A stretch of 64,000 nucleotides of DNA from Moritella marina ATCC 15381 (GTDB lineage Bacteria; Pseudomonadota; Gammaproteobacteria; Enterobacterales; Moritellaceae), in assembly GCF_008931805.1 (NCBI RefSeq), contig NZ_CP044399.1:3955370-4019369 (forward strand), in the 5' to 3' direction. The notes below the pieces were generated by a model. It was not told the DNA's origin and ran no database searches. It saw nothing but the letters and a program-made list of their open reading frames with translations. Both the position numbers and the translations under genes were made by a program. This document shows positions 42,183-54,776 of the stretch, piece by piece (within the stretch, counting starts at the first letter, position 1; every line of letters starts with the position of its first letter).

Positions 42183-42803
42183 ATGACAGCGACTAGCCCT
42201 TATTTTGTTTTAGAGCAGGCTTATGAATACACCGAAGAAATAAAAAAAAGCCGCTTTATTACTTATCTTAAGCCCACGAAAGGGCGCCAAGCCGCCGAGC
42301 AGTTTGTGCGAGATATTAAAGCAAAACACCCTGATGCCCGTCACCACTGCTGGGCATTTGTTGCTGGTAGGCCAAGTGATGGACAGCAATATGGTTTTAG
42401 TGATGATGGCGAACCATCTGGTACAGCAGGTAAACCTATCCTTAATTGTTTATTGGGAAGTGATGTAGGTGAAATGACAGCCGTGGTTGTGCGCTATTAT
42501 GGAGGTATCAAATTAGGCACTGGTGGGTTAGTGCGTGCTTATGCTGGCGGTGTTCAACAAATATTAAAATTAGTAGAACCGATTGAATGCCTTATATATG
42601 TAGAACTGAACTTAACATGTGATTATGCCCAAATAGCTGCAATAGAGAGTTTATTTTCAGTATATAATGGTAAATTAAACAATGCCGAATATGGTGCGCA
42701 AGTCGTCATGCAGCTTGATGTTGATGCAAGGCATATTCAAGCCTTTATAACAGCTGTTAAAAATAAAACCAATGGCCAAGTTAATGTCACTGTGGTCGAT
42801 TAA
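42183..42803 (+). CDS. yigZ: IMPACT family protein YigZ
   Basis: A 206-residue member of the UPF0029/IMPACT family. The conserved core runs IKKSRFITYLKPTKGRQAAE, HHCWAFVAGRPSDGQQYGFSDDGEP and GTAGKPILNCL, followed by VVVRYYGGIKLGTGGLVRAY. The biochemical role of YigZ is not settled. In E. coli it sits between pepQ and trkH; here it follows fadB divergently and precedes trkH by 21 bases. Confidence 0.93.
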   Translation: MTATSPYFVLEQAYEYTEEIKKSRFITYLKPTKGRQAAEQFVRDIKAKHPDARHHCWAFVAGRPSDGQQYGFSDDGEPSGTAGKPILNCLLGSDVGEMTAVVVRYYGGIKLGTGGLVRAYAGGVQQILKLVEPIECLIYVELNLTCDYAQIAAIESLFSVYNGKLNNAEYGAQVVMQLDVDARHIQAFITAVKNKTNGQVNVTVVD

Positions 42804-42824
42804 TATTTAGGGATAAAAATAATA

Positions 42825-44282
42825 ATGCAATTCAAGGCTATTTTAAGAATTGTAGGGATATTGGTTACTCTCTTTAGTGTAACCATGATATTCCCCGCAC
42901 TGATCGCGGCAATATACAAGGATGGTGGTGGTCTTGTTTTCATTAACTCCTTTGTTTTCTGCATCGTATTAGGCAGCATCTTATGGTACAAAAACCGTAA
43001 CTATAAAAAAGAATTAAAAGCCAAAGAAGGTTTTTTGATTGTGGTTTTATTTTGGACCGTGCTGGGCAGTATTGGTGCATTACCATTTCTTCTTTCGGAA
43101 GAGCCAAATTTGAGTGTCGCTGGTGCGTTTTTCGAATCTTTTTCGGGTTTAACGACAACTGGCGCGACCGTTATTGTTGGGTTGGACGAATTACCTAAAG
43201 CGTTATTGTTTTATCGTCAGTTTCTACAGTGGTTAGGTGGAATGGGGATCATTGTTCTGGCTGTTGCTGTTTTACCTGTATTAGGTATTGGTGGTATGCA
43301 GTTGTACCGAGCTGAAACTCCAGGGCCAGTAAAAGACTCGAAAATGACACCGCGTATAGCCGAAACCGCAAAAGCGCTTTGGTATATTTATTTATGTCTT
43401 ACCGTTGTCTGTGCCATGGCGTTTTGGTTGGCGGGTATGACTATGTTTGATGCGATATCACATAGTTTTTCTACTATCGCGATTGGTGGTTTTTCTACCC
43501 ATGATAGTAGTATGGGGCATTTTGATAGCCCAGTGATAAATCTAATTACTGTGGTGTTCTTAATTATTGCTGGGATTAATTTCTCATTACACTTCGCCGC
43601 CTTTTCAATTAAAGGGTTTAAACCGGGTTCTTATTTTCAGGATATTGAATTACGCGCCTTTTTATTCGTGCAGTTAGCACTGGTTGCAATTTGTTTCTTT
43701 ATACTATTATCCAAAGGTGTATACGATTCTCCAGAGGTGGCATTGGATAAAGCACTATTCCAAGCCGTGTCGATTTCGACGACTGCAGGTTTTACGACGA
43801 CGAGTTTTCAAGATTGGCCACTATTCTTACCTGTGCTTTTAGTATTTTCGAGCTTTATTGGTGGCTGTGCCGGTTCTACTGGTGGTGGCATGAAGGTTGT
43901 GCGTATCTTATTGCTTTACTTACAAGGTATGCGTGAAATGAAACGTTTAGTGCATCCGCGTGCAGTCTATAAGATTAAGTTAGGCAAGAAAGTATTACCC
44001 GATCGTGTCATTGATGCTGTTTGGGGGTTCTTTTCTGCATACGCCTTAGTATTTGTTATTTGTATGTTGGCTTTGATCGCTACTGGGATGGATGAGTTAT
44101 CGGCATTTTCAGCTGTCGTTGCAACACTAAATAACTTAGGGCCCGGACTTGGTCAAGTTGCGGTGCATTTTGGAGACGTGAATGACAGTGCTAAATGGAT
44201 CTTAGTGGTTGCTATGTTATTCGGTCGTTTAGAAGTATTTACCTTATTAATTTTATTTACTCCAGCTTTCTGGCGTAGTTAA
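42825..44282 (+). CDS. trkH: Trk potassium uptake membrane subunit TrkH
   Basis: The ion-conducting subunit of the Trk K+ uptake system, working with NAD(H)-binding TrkA. The 485 residues form about ten membrane helices with four pore-loop motifs of the TTTGATV type (FSGLTTTGATVI, FSTIAIGGFSTHD, VSISTTAGFTTTS, VATLNNLGPG). It lies 21 bases after yigZ, and hemG starts 12 bases after its stop. Confidence 0.96.
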   Translation: MQFKAILRIVGILVTLFSVTMIFPALIAAIYKDGGGLVFINSFVFCIVLGSILWYKNRNYKKELKAKEGFLIVVLFWTVLGSIGALPFLLSEEPNLSVAGAFFESFSGLTTTGATVIVGLDELPKALLFYRQFLQWLGGMGIIVLAVAVLPVLGIGGMQLYRAETPGPVKDSKMTPRIAETAKALWYIYLCLTVVCAMAFWLAGMTMFDAISHSFSTIAIGGFSTHDSSMGHFDSPVINLITVVFLIIAGINFSLHFAAFSIKGFKPGSYFQDIELRAFLFVQLALVAICFFILLSKGVYDSPEVALDKALFQAVSISTTAGFTTTSFQDWPLFLPVLLVFSSFIGGCAGSTGGGMKVVRILLLYLQGMREMKRLVHPRAVYKIKLGKKVLPDRVIDAVWGFFSAYALVFVICMLALIATGMDELSAFSAVVATLNNLGPGLGQVAVHFGDVNDSAKWILVVAMLFGRLEVFTLLILFTPAFWRS

Positions 44283-44294
44283 GTGGAACCTATA

Positions 44295-44810
44295 ATGAAA
44301 AAAATGCTAGTTCTGTATTCGACCGTAGATGGTCAAACGCTTAAAATAATTAAAGCAATCGAAGCGAAAATTAATCATGAGTATATTTGCGAAATCATGA
44401 GCATTGACGAATGCCAACATATCGATATGGCGATCTTTGATAAAGTGGTCATTGGGGCATCTGTTCGTTATGGCCATTTGAATAAAAAACTCTATCAATT
44501 TATTGAGGCTAATAAAGCGCAATTAGCAGCAAAAGATAATGGTTTTTTCTGTGTTAATTTAACCGCGAGAAAAGAAGGAAAGAATACGCCGGAAACAAAT
44601 GCATATATGCAGGCGTTTCTAGTGAAGTCGGGTTGGATACCAAAACAGCAAGCTGTATTTGCTGGCGCCCTGTCGTACTCAAAGTATAACTGGTGGCAAA
44701 CACTCATTATTCAACTGATAATGAAGATAACGGGTGGCAGTACGGATAAAAGTAAAGATATAGAGTTTACAGATTGGGTTAAAGTCACCGCTTTTGCTAA
44801 AACATTATAA
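44295..44810 (+). CDS. hemG: Menaquinone-dependent protoporphyrinogen IX dehydrogenase HemG
   Basis: HemG is a flavodoxin-like enzyme that oxidises protoporphyrinogen IX to protoporphyrin IX with quinone acceptors. I start at ATG 44295 (MKKMLVLYSTVDGQTLKI), which matches E. coli HemG; GTGGA lies seven bases upstream and serves as the ribosome-binding site. The 171-residue protein has the FMN loop STVDGQT and the GASVRYGHLNKKL and VNLTARKEGKNTPETN segments, including the long-chain flavodoxin insert. It precedes the rRNA operon as in E. coli. Confidence 0.95.
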   Translation: MKKMLVLYSTVDGQTLKIIKAIEAKINHEYICEIMSIDECQHIDMAIFDKVVIGASVRYGHLNKKLYQFIEANKAQLAAKDNGFFCVNLTARKEGKNTPETNAYMQAFLVKSGWIPKQQAVFAGALSYSKYNWWQTLIIQLIMKITGGSTDKSKDIEFTDWVKVTAFAKTL

Positions 44811-45032
44811 GTTAGGCAATAGCTGCACTAAAAGTGATCATCTCGAGATAGTTAATGTCACAATTTAGTGATAGACCCATGATGCTAAGGTTGGCCCTGG
44901 CCAAAGCATTACATTATTTAGCTTTGTATCTACTCCATTGCTGTATTTGCATACTAGAAAGATCGAAAAGAAACGCTTTAGTGTTAATTTTGTACAGTGA
45001 ACGCTATTTGTAATGTTTATTATCAAAACTAC
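44811..45032. other. Upstream part of rRNA promoter region
   Basis: The 481 bases from hemG to 16S hold the rRNA promoters and leader. This first part has no gene. A-rich stretches just upstream of the 45033 promoter may act as UP elements, and a first promoter (P1) is likely here, but I could not pick a convincing -35/-10 pair. Confidence 0.45.
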
Positions 45033-45060
45033 TTGCCAATAAACCTGAGTTGTCTATAAT
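45033..45060 (+). promoter_or_regulatory. rRNA operon promoter
   Basis: TTGCCA (45033-45038) and a perfect TATAAT (45055-45060) are 16 bases apart. The bases that follow, CGCTCCC, form the GC-rich discriminator typical of stringently controlled rRNA promoters. Confidence 0.85.
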
Positions 45061-45093
45061 CGCTCCCACTGACACGGCAACAGCCGCTCAGTA

Positions 45094-45105
45094 TGCTCTT
45101 TAACA
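45094..45105 (+). promoter_or_regulatory. boxA antitermination site in the 16S leader
   Basis: TGCTCTTTAACA is the boxA that loads NusB-NusE antitermination factors. Downstream, two hairpins (ACAACAAACC/GGTTTGTTGT at 45211-45232 and TAATCAGC/GCTGATTA at 45260-45278) lie between boxA and 16S and probably belong to the processing leader. Confidence 0.88.
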
Positions 45106-45291
45106 ATTTATTCAAGCAATCTGTGTGAGCACTTGCAGAGATATAATGACCAAATATTATATCAATGTAATTGTGAACATTAAATTAAATCGAAAGATTT
45201 GGTTTTATAAACAACAAACCTCGGTTTGTTGTTGAAGTACAGAATTCATTGAGCCGACTTAATCAGCATAGCTGATTAGTCAAAAAACTTT

Positions 45292-46836
<1,545 letters not shown>

Positions 46837-46913
46837 CGTAAAGTTGTTAATTTTTGTAAGTGCCCACACAAATTGCTTGAATAGAAAAGTAAAAAGCATG
46901 TAAGAAATGCGAT

Positions 46914-46990
46914 AGGACTGTAGCTCAGTTGGTTAGAGCGCGCCCCTGATAAGGGTGAGGTCGGTAGTTCAAATCTACTCAGTCCTACCA
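46914..46990 (+). tRNA. tRNA-Ile (GAT)
   Basis: 77 bases, acceptor AGGACTG paired with CAGTCCT, anticodon GAT in CCCTGATAAGG, encoded CCA end. Located in the 16S-23S spacer before tRNA-Ala, the commonest spacer arrangement. Confidence 0.97.
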
Positions 46991-47014
46991 ATCTTCTTAC
47001 GAACTCTATGATGT

Positions 47015-47090
47015 GGGGCTATAGCTCAGCTGGGAGAGCGCCTGCCTTGCACGCAGGAGGTCTGCGGTTCGATCCCGCATAGCTCCACCA
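47015..47090 (+). tRNA. tRNA-Ala (TGC)
   Basis: 76 bases, acceptor GGGGCTA paired with TAGCTCC, anticodon TGC in CCTTGCACG, encoded CCA. Second spacer tRNA of the operon. Confidence 0.97.
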
Positions 47091-47153
47091 CATCATAGTT
47101 GTTAAAATACAAAGCTAAGCAAGCTTAATGCTTATCTTTGCTTTTTAGCAAAT

Positions 47154-47165
47154 TGCTCTTTAAAA
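47154..47165 (+). promoter_or_regulatory. boxA before 23S rRNA
   Basis: TGCTCTTTAAAA is the second boxA, placed in the spacer upstream of 23S as in other rRNA operons. Confidence 0.8.
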
Positions 47166-47309
47166 ATTTGGAAAGCTGAATAAATAAAGAAGTTCTTAAA
47201 ACACGTTATTACTTCGGTAATAACAATGAAGTGTTCTGAGTATTCTTGAGGCGAAAAAAACTAGATAATACCTAGTTATTTCAATTGTACAGTCGACTTT
47301 AGATTGTAT

Positions 47310-50211
<2,902 letters not shown>

Positions 50212-50380
50212 ACAAACTGAAGTACGACTCGTACGTAAGTGGTATGATTAATTGAAATAATCGACTTAAGAATAGATTGAACACTTTACGTTTTAAAGAC
50301 TTCTTTATTTATAGCTTTTCAGATTAAAACGAAGTGAAAACTTCTATAGAAAGCAAACAGTGTAATAACTGTAAAGAATT

Positions 50381-50499
50381 TGCTTGGTGACCATAGTGTT
50401 GCGGTACCACCTGACTCCATTCCGAACTCAGTAGTGAAACGTAATAACGCCGATGGTAGTGTGGGGTTTCCCCATGTGAGAGTAGGGCATCGCCAAGCG
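50381..50499 (+). rRNA. rrf: 5S ribosomal RNA
   Basis: About 119 bases from TGCTTGGTGACCATAG to CGCCAAGCG; the terminal stem TGCTTGG/CCAAGCG pairs. Central CTGACTCCATTCCGAACTCA matches the conserved loop region. Confidence 0.96.
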
Positions 50500-50536
50500 C
50501 CAAATTAAGACTGATATTTATCAGCACAGATTGTGC

Positions 50537-50613
50537 GGAGCGGTAGTTCAGTTGGTTAGAATACCGGCCTGTCACGCCGGGGGTCGCGGGTTCGAGTCCC
50601 GTCCGCTCCGCCA
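50537..50613 (+). tRNA. tRNA-Asp (GTC)
   Basis: 77 bases, acceptor GGAGCGG paired with CCGCTCC, anticodon GTC in CCTGTCACG, encoded CCA. All arms pair. It lies 37 bases after 5S, as a distal tRNA of the rRNA operon. Confidence 0.97.
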
Positions 50614-50624
50614 ACAATTAGATT

Positions 50625-50655
50625 AAGCCTGAATCGAAAGATTCAGGCTTTTTTT
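50625..50655 (+). terminator. rRNA operon terminator
   Basis: AAGCCTGAATC (50625-50635) pairs perfectly with GATTCAGGCTT (50640-50650) around a GAAA tetraloop, followed by T's. Strong intrinsic terminator, 11 bases after tRNA-Asp. Confidence 0.95.
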
Positions 50656-50692
50656 ATGCCTGAAATTCAGAGATAGAACACACAGATTGTGC

Positions 50693-50798
50693 GGAGCGTT
50701 TGTTCTTATGAATAGTATTCAGTTGGTTAGGCTTGTTATAAAAATATAAGCGGCCTGTCACGCCGGGGGCGAGGGTTCGAGTCCCGTCCGCTCCGCCA
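50693..50798 (+). pseudogene. Degenerate tRNA-Asp copy with two insertions
   Basis: A second copy of the tRNA-Asp block, 106 bases long. The anticodon loop (CCTGTCACGCCGG), T arm (GGGTTCGAGTCCCGT), 3' acceptor strand and CCA are kept. The 5' acceptor strand reads GGAGCGT instead of GGAGCGG; about 15 extra bases precede the D arm; and about 20 extra bases (GCTTGTTATAAAAATATAAG, itself partly palindromic) lie between D arm and anticodon arm. The anticodon stem and T stem each have a mismatch. It should not fold as a tRNA. The flanking DNA and terminator are duplicated too. Confidence 0.85.
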
Positions 50799-50809
50799 AA
50801 GATTAGATT

Positions 50810-50840
50810 AAGCCTGAGTCGAAAGATTCAGGCTTTTTTT
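50810..50840 (+). terminator. Second copy of the rRNA terminator
   Basis: AAGCCTGAGTC (50810-50820), GAAA loop, GATTCAGGCTT (50825-50835), then T's. It differs from the first copy by one stem base (a G-T pair) and shows the duplication covered tRNA plus terminator. Confidence 0.92.
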
Positions 50841-51014
50841 ATACCTTAAATCCAGAGATAAAAAAGACGGTCACAATCAAGCTGGACCTTTAGAGGTTAT
50901 AAATATCTGCTTTGGGGGGGGGATTATTTTAATATTATTATTGATCTAAGTTCTAAAAGTGGTGATTAATGAGAATATGTAATATTAGATATAATGCCCA
51001 AACATCGGCTTTTT
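50841..51014. other. Gene-free region before cadC, with poly-G tract
   Basis: No gene seen. It contains a run of nine G at 50914-50922, striking in this AT-rich stretch, and a possible -10 box TATAAT at 50990-50995 without a good -35. The CRP-like site follows at 51015. Confidence 0.5.
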
Positions 51015-51030
51015 AGCGATCTAGATCACA
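51015..51030 (+). promoter_or_regulatory. CRP-like site upstream of cadC
   Basis: AGCGATCTAGATCACA matches the ideal CRP palindrome TGTGATCTAGATCACA at 14 of 16 positions, including a complete right half. It lies 186 bases upstream of the cadC start. Whether it acts on cadC is inference. Confidence 0.6.
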
Positions 51031-51215
51031 CCATTCGACAATGCGTTAAGCTGATGAAAAAGGAGTACTAGTCGCCTTTTCACTGCTCGTATTATGAGAA
51101 TAAATCATCGTTTAAACGTAGAGTTTATCGCTGATAATTGCTCACTTTTACGATGTTGGATGACAAATAGAATTGTGATACCTTGCGTGAATAATATTAA
51201 ATGTTGGGATATTTT

Positions 51216-52811
51216 ATGAATGGTTTATGTTTTCAAATCAGTAATTGGATATTGATTGTTGAAGAAAATAAACTGTACCGACAAGGAAGAGAAGTAACAG
51301 TTGAACCCCGTTTGGTTAATTTATTATCCTTTTTAGCACAATCACCGAGTGCAGTTTTTGGACGCGAAGAGTTGATTGATCACATTTGGGATGGTGCTAT
51401 TGTTAGTGACCAAGTGGTAACACAGTCTATTTTTGAGCTACGGAAGATATTAAAAGATGGACGTGTTGATTGCGAACGATTTATTGCTACTGTGCCTAAA
51501 CGTGGCTATAGGTTAGTTGCAGATACAATAGAACTAAGCTGTGATAATGCCCGTCAATTAATCACTGAAAGTAAAAGTGCAGTCGAGAATGTTGATCATA
51601 GTGATGAAAAAACGACAGATATAGATACTGATTTAGATTACGAACAAGCAATTACTGTATTTCCCGCCGGGCCATTAACACGCGCCGTCACCCATATATC
51701 TAAGCATGCCGCAGCAGCAGAAGCAAATTCAGATACTAAGCTTACTTTTTTACAGCGCTATAAACTACAGCTATTTGACAGTTTCCTGCTGTCAGTATTG
51801 ATTTGTATTATTGTGCTTTGTACTTACGTACAAACTAAGCCTGAAATAACGAGAGCGTTAGATACGCAAGTTATTGAATTCAGCTATTGTGCAAACCAGA
51901 AATTAGATAAGACGAGTGAATATCTTGCTGATGGTATTAGCCAAAAGTTAATGAATGATGTATTAACGCTCAGTCATTATCGTGTGCAGTTAAAGAAAAC
52001 TGATTTTACAACGGGTATTTTACCGGGGAAATTAGTGAATGTCAGGATCGATAAGCAACAGGGGTTGTCATATTTAGATATTAATTATCGTAACAATGCA
52101 TCTAATCGCATTATATTCAGTAAGCAATATTTAATATCAGGCGATGAAATGTATGACAGTTTACAAAAAGCATCGTCTGATCTCATGGCAGCATTAAGAA
52201 TTAACCCTACACCAAAACAACTTGATTATGTCATGCAGGGCTTACCTGAAGATCAAGATTTATTAACCAAGTTAATCATTGCTAATCATTATACTAATCA
52301 AGTTGATCCTAAATTATTTATGCAAGGAATTGATTTATTCGAAGATATTTTATCTGTAGAACCAACAAATGGATTAGTACTTGCTGAGCGTTACATTGCT
52401 TATAATATTTTGTCATCGTTATCTGATGAGTTTGTAAATGAGATTAAACGCTCGAGTGTCGATTTATTAGAAAATAATCCTTATGAAAGTAATAAGGTAT
52501 TGGCCGCGAGAGAATATGAAGCGTTGGCATTACAAGCCTTACTACAAGGCCATGAGCTTGAAGCAAATAACTTGATTACACTGGCGGGAGAAAGTCGCCG
52601 TTCTTCGATATATTATATTATCATTGGTAAATTAGCAGAATTAAGTGGCAACCTTGATCGTGCTGGTGATGCTTATACCCAAGCGTTTTATATTGATACT
52701 TCCATCGAAACTTACCAGTTAAGTTCTAACCTGGCGTTTCATAGTAATCTTGAGAGGATTGCCATTTTTATGTATAGGGCAATGAATTCTAGGGCTATCA
52801 AACTGGTATAA
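51216..52811 (+). CDS. cadC: Membrane-bound transcriptional activator CadC
   Basis: CadC is a ToxR-like one-component regulator that activates cadBA at low pH with external lysine. I start at ATG 51216 (MNGLCFQISNWILI), with TTGGGA six bases upstream; ATG 51201 in the same frame adds five residues and remains possible. The 531-residue protein has an N-terminal OmpR-type winged helix (LEPRL-like VEPRLVNLLSFLAQ, then QVVTQSIFELRKILKD and ATVPKRGYRL), a charged linker, one membrane helix (about residues 186-206) and a long periplasmic sensor domain with a helical C-terminal half. It lies upstream of cadBA on the same strand, as in E. coli. Confidence 0.93.
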   Translation: MNGLCFQISNWILIVEENKLYRQGREVTVEPRLVNLLSFLAQSPSAVFGREELIDHIWDGAIVSDQVVTQSIFELRKILKDGRVDCERFIATVPKRGYRLVADTIELSCDNARQLITESKSAVENVDHSDEKTTDIDTDLDYEQAITVFPAGPLTRAVTHISKHAAAAEANSDTKLTFLQRYKLQLFDSFLLSVLICIIVLCTYVQTKPEITRALDTQVIEFSYCANQKLDKTSEYLADGISQKLMNDVLTLSHYRVQLKKTDFTTGILPGKLVNVRIDKQQGLSYLDINYRNNASNRIIFSKQYLISGDEMYDSLQKASSDLMAALRINPTPKQLDYVMQGLPEDQDLLTKLIIANHYTNQVDPKLFMQGIDLFEDILSVEPTNGLVLAERYIAYNILSSLSDEFVNEIKRSSVDLLENNPYESNKVLAAREYEALALQALLQGHELEANNLITLAGESRRSSIYYIIIGKLAELSGNLDRAGDAYTQAFYIDTSIETYQLSSNLAFHSNLERIAIFMYRAMNSRAIKLV

Positions 52812-52836
52812 CTTAGTTTTTTAATCTGTCATTTTT

Positions 52837-52862
52837 AGCCTCTGCTTGTCAGGGGCTTTTTT
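52837..52862 (+). terminator. Intrinsic terminator after cadC
   Basis: AGCCTCTG (52837-52844) pairs with CAGGGGCT (52850-52857), one G-T wobble, 5-base loop, followed by TTTTT. It uncouples cadC from cadBA. Confidence 0.88.
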
Positions 52863-53226
52863 GTATCTACGATACCAGCATAAGCTATCAATAAGACTTC
52901 CCAATCCCAACGGCTATGACTCCAATTAATTTTATTGACTGTGAATAGACTCTTTCTATTTTATTTTTCATATGGTTATTAATAATCTAAATTTCAGTTT
53001 TTCTGCAGTTACCTGTAAATAGGTATTGGGTGAGTAAGCGCTGTATTCAATCTTTATAAATATACTTTCTTAACAAATATAAACTCATTTTATCTGCTTG
53101 TTTTTAAGGTTATGTTTTTAAATGTAAAAAAACTTTTAATTATAATGAATATATAAACATTGGTTAATTTCCTAATGATTTTATTGTTCATTTTACCTTT
53201 ATTTTTTTCTCTCTCATTCGGCGTAA
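52863..53226. other. AT-rich cadBA control region
   Basis: No gene is seen between the cadC terminator and the leader hairpin. The DNA is very AT-rich (several T- and A-runs from 53050 to 53215), as is the CadC/H-NS-bound region upstream of E. coli cadBA. The CadC sites and cadBA promoter should be here, but I cannot point to a specific site. Confidence 0.5.
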
Positions 53227-53299
53227 CCTGCAATTAGAAATTCAGGTGGCCTGCTGAGACTCATTTTTTATCTCGGCAATATCACCACTTAATTGCAGG
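53227..53299 (+). promoter_or_regulatory. Structured leader upstream of cadB
   Basis: CCTGCAATTA (53227-53236) pairs perfectly with TAATTGCAGG (53290-53299). Inside, GGTG pairs with CACC and CTGAGA with TCTCGG, so the whole 73-base block can fold into one long interrupted hairpin ending 48 bases before the cadB start. No T-run follows, so it is not a plain terminator. It could be a leader RNA element or a protein-binding palindrome. It does not match the lysine riboswitch core. Confidence 0.6.
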
Positions 53300-53347
53300 C
53301 TTGCTTATTGAGCATGCTGCTCTACTTGATAAAACTTGGGAGATGAG

Positions 53348-54673
53348 ATGTCATCTAATACAAAAAAAATTGGCTTAATTGCCTGTACTGGTGTTGTTGC
53401 CGGCAACATGATGGGCAGTGGTATTGCATTGTTACCGTCTTCTTTAGCGGCTGTCGGTTCGGTCTCTATATTTAGCTGGATAATCTGTTTAGTTGGTGCG
53501 CTAAGTTTAGCATTTGTATTTGCGCGTTTATCGACGAAAAACCCACAAGAAGGTGGTCCAATTGGTTACGCTGGTGATGTTGCACCTGTACTTGGCTTCC
53601 AAACAGGTGTGCTTTATTACCACGCTAACTGGATTGGTAATTTAGCCATTGCTATTACAGGTGTTTCTTATCTTTCCGTATTTTTCCCTATTTTATCAAG
53701 TCCAATTCCAGCTGCTATCGCAACTATTGCATCGGTGTGGATATTCACGTTCATCAATTTACTCGGTGGTACTTGGGTTAGCCGTTTATGTACATTAGGT
53801 CTTGTGCTTATTCTTATCCCTGTTATCGGTACTGCTACCGTCGGTTGGACGCATTTTGATCCTGCGCTTTACAGCCAGAATTGGAATGTTGCATCAGGTA
53901 GTGATTCAAGTGCAATTATTAGTGCTGTGCTTATTTGTTTATGGTCATTTGTTGGTGTGGAATCTGCCGCCGTTTCTTCTGGTATGGTTAAAAATCCTAA
54001 ACGCACAGTGCCATTGGCAACAATGCTTGGTACGACGTTAGCTGGTGTTATCTACATCTTATCTACACAAGTTATTGCGGGCATGTTCCCTGCCGCTGAA
54101 GTAGCTGCTTCTGGCGCACCTTTTGCGCTTGCTACTACGTCTATTTTTGGTAGCTGGTCTGCCCCTTTCGTTGCTGCATTTACTGCGCTTGCCTGTTTCA
54201 CATCGCTAGGTTCATGGATGATGTTGGTTGGTGAAGCCGGTAAACGTGCTGCTGCTGATGGTAACTTCCCTGCGGTTTATGGCGAAACGGATAAATCTGG
54301 TGTGGCTAAAAAAGGTTTAGTGCTCGCATCAATTAAGATGACGTTCTTGATGGCATTTATCACGATGTTTAGTGGTTCATCAAATACTGGCGACTTGTTC
54401 AATCAGCTCACGACAATTGCTGTGCTACTCACCATGCTGCCTTACTTCTACTCAAGCGTTAACTTAATCCGTCTCGAAAGTATGACTACACGTAATATCT
54501 TCGTGATGTTGTTCTCAGGTATTGCTTGTGTATTTTGTTTAATCGCCCTTGCCGGTGCAGAAAGCTCTGCATTAACAGGAACTTTCCTTGTCTCGCTAAT
54601 CATCCTTGTTTTTTACGGCAAGAAGAAAGGTCTTTCTCAAACCGAGTCTACAGCAATCGCTGTAAGTGCTTAA
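53348..54673 (+). CDS. cadB: Cadaverine/lysine antiporter CadB
   Basis: CadB exchanges external lysine for internal cadaverine across the inner membrane, an APC-family carrier. I start at ATG 53348 (MSSNTKKIGLIACTGVVAGNMMGSGIALLP), matching E. coli CadB; the open frame begins with a TTG four codons earlier. The 441-residue protein has about twelve membrane helices and keeps GGPIGYAGDVAP, FQTGVLYYHANWIGNLA and VGVESAAVSSGMVKNPKRTVPLATMLGT. The cadA start is 104 bases downstream of its stop, with no terminator between. Confidence 0.95.
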   Translation: MSSNTKKIGLIACTGVVAGNMMGSGIALLPSSLAAVGSVSIFSWIICLVGALSLAFVFARLSTKNPQEGGPIGYAGDVAPVLGFQTGVLYYHANWIGNLAIAITGVSYLSVFFPILSSPIPAAIATIASVWIFTFINLLGGTWVSRLCTLGLVLILIPVIGTATVGWTHFDPALYSQNWNVASGSDSSAIISAVLICLWSFVGVESAAVSSGMVKNPKRTVPLATMLGTTLAGVIYILSTQVIAGMFPAAEVAASGAPFALATTSIFGSWSAPFVAAFTALACFTSLGSWMMLVGEAGKRAAADGNFPAVYGETDKSGVAKKGLVLASIKMTFLMAFITMFSGSSNTGDLFNQLTTIAVLLTMLPYFYSSVNLIRLESMTTRNIFVMLFSGIACVFCLIALAGAESSALTGTFLVSLIILVFYGKKKGLSQTESTAIAVSA

Positions 54674-54776
54674 CCTGAAAAATCAATTTTAATCATTCCT
54701 TTTTAGTTAATGTCTGGTGCTCGTTAATCTCTATCAAATGATAGCGAGTGCCCTTATTCGTCTTGGAGATCTTGAA

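Noticed and set aside
53100-53347. Lysine riboswitch upstream of cadB
   Set aside because: The folded leader is only about 73 bases and lacks the conserved L-box core sequences and five-way junction length.
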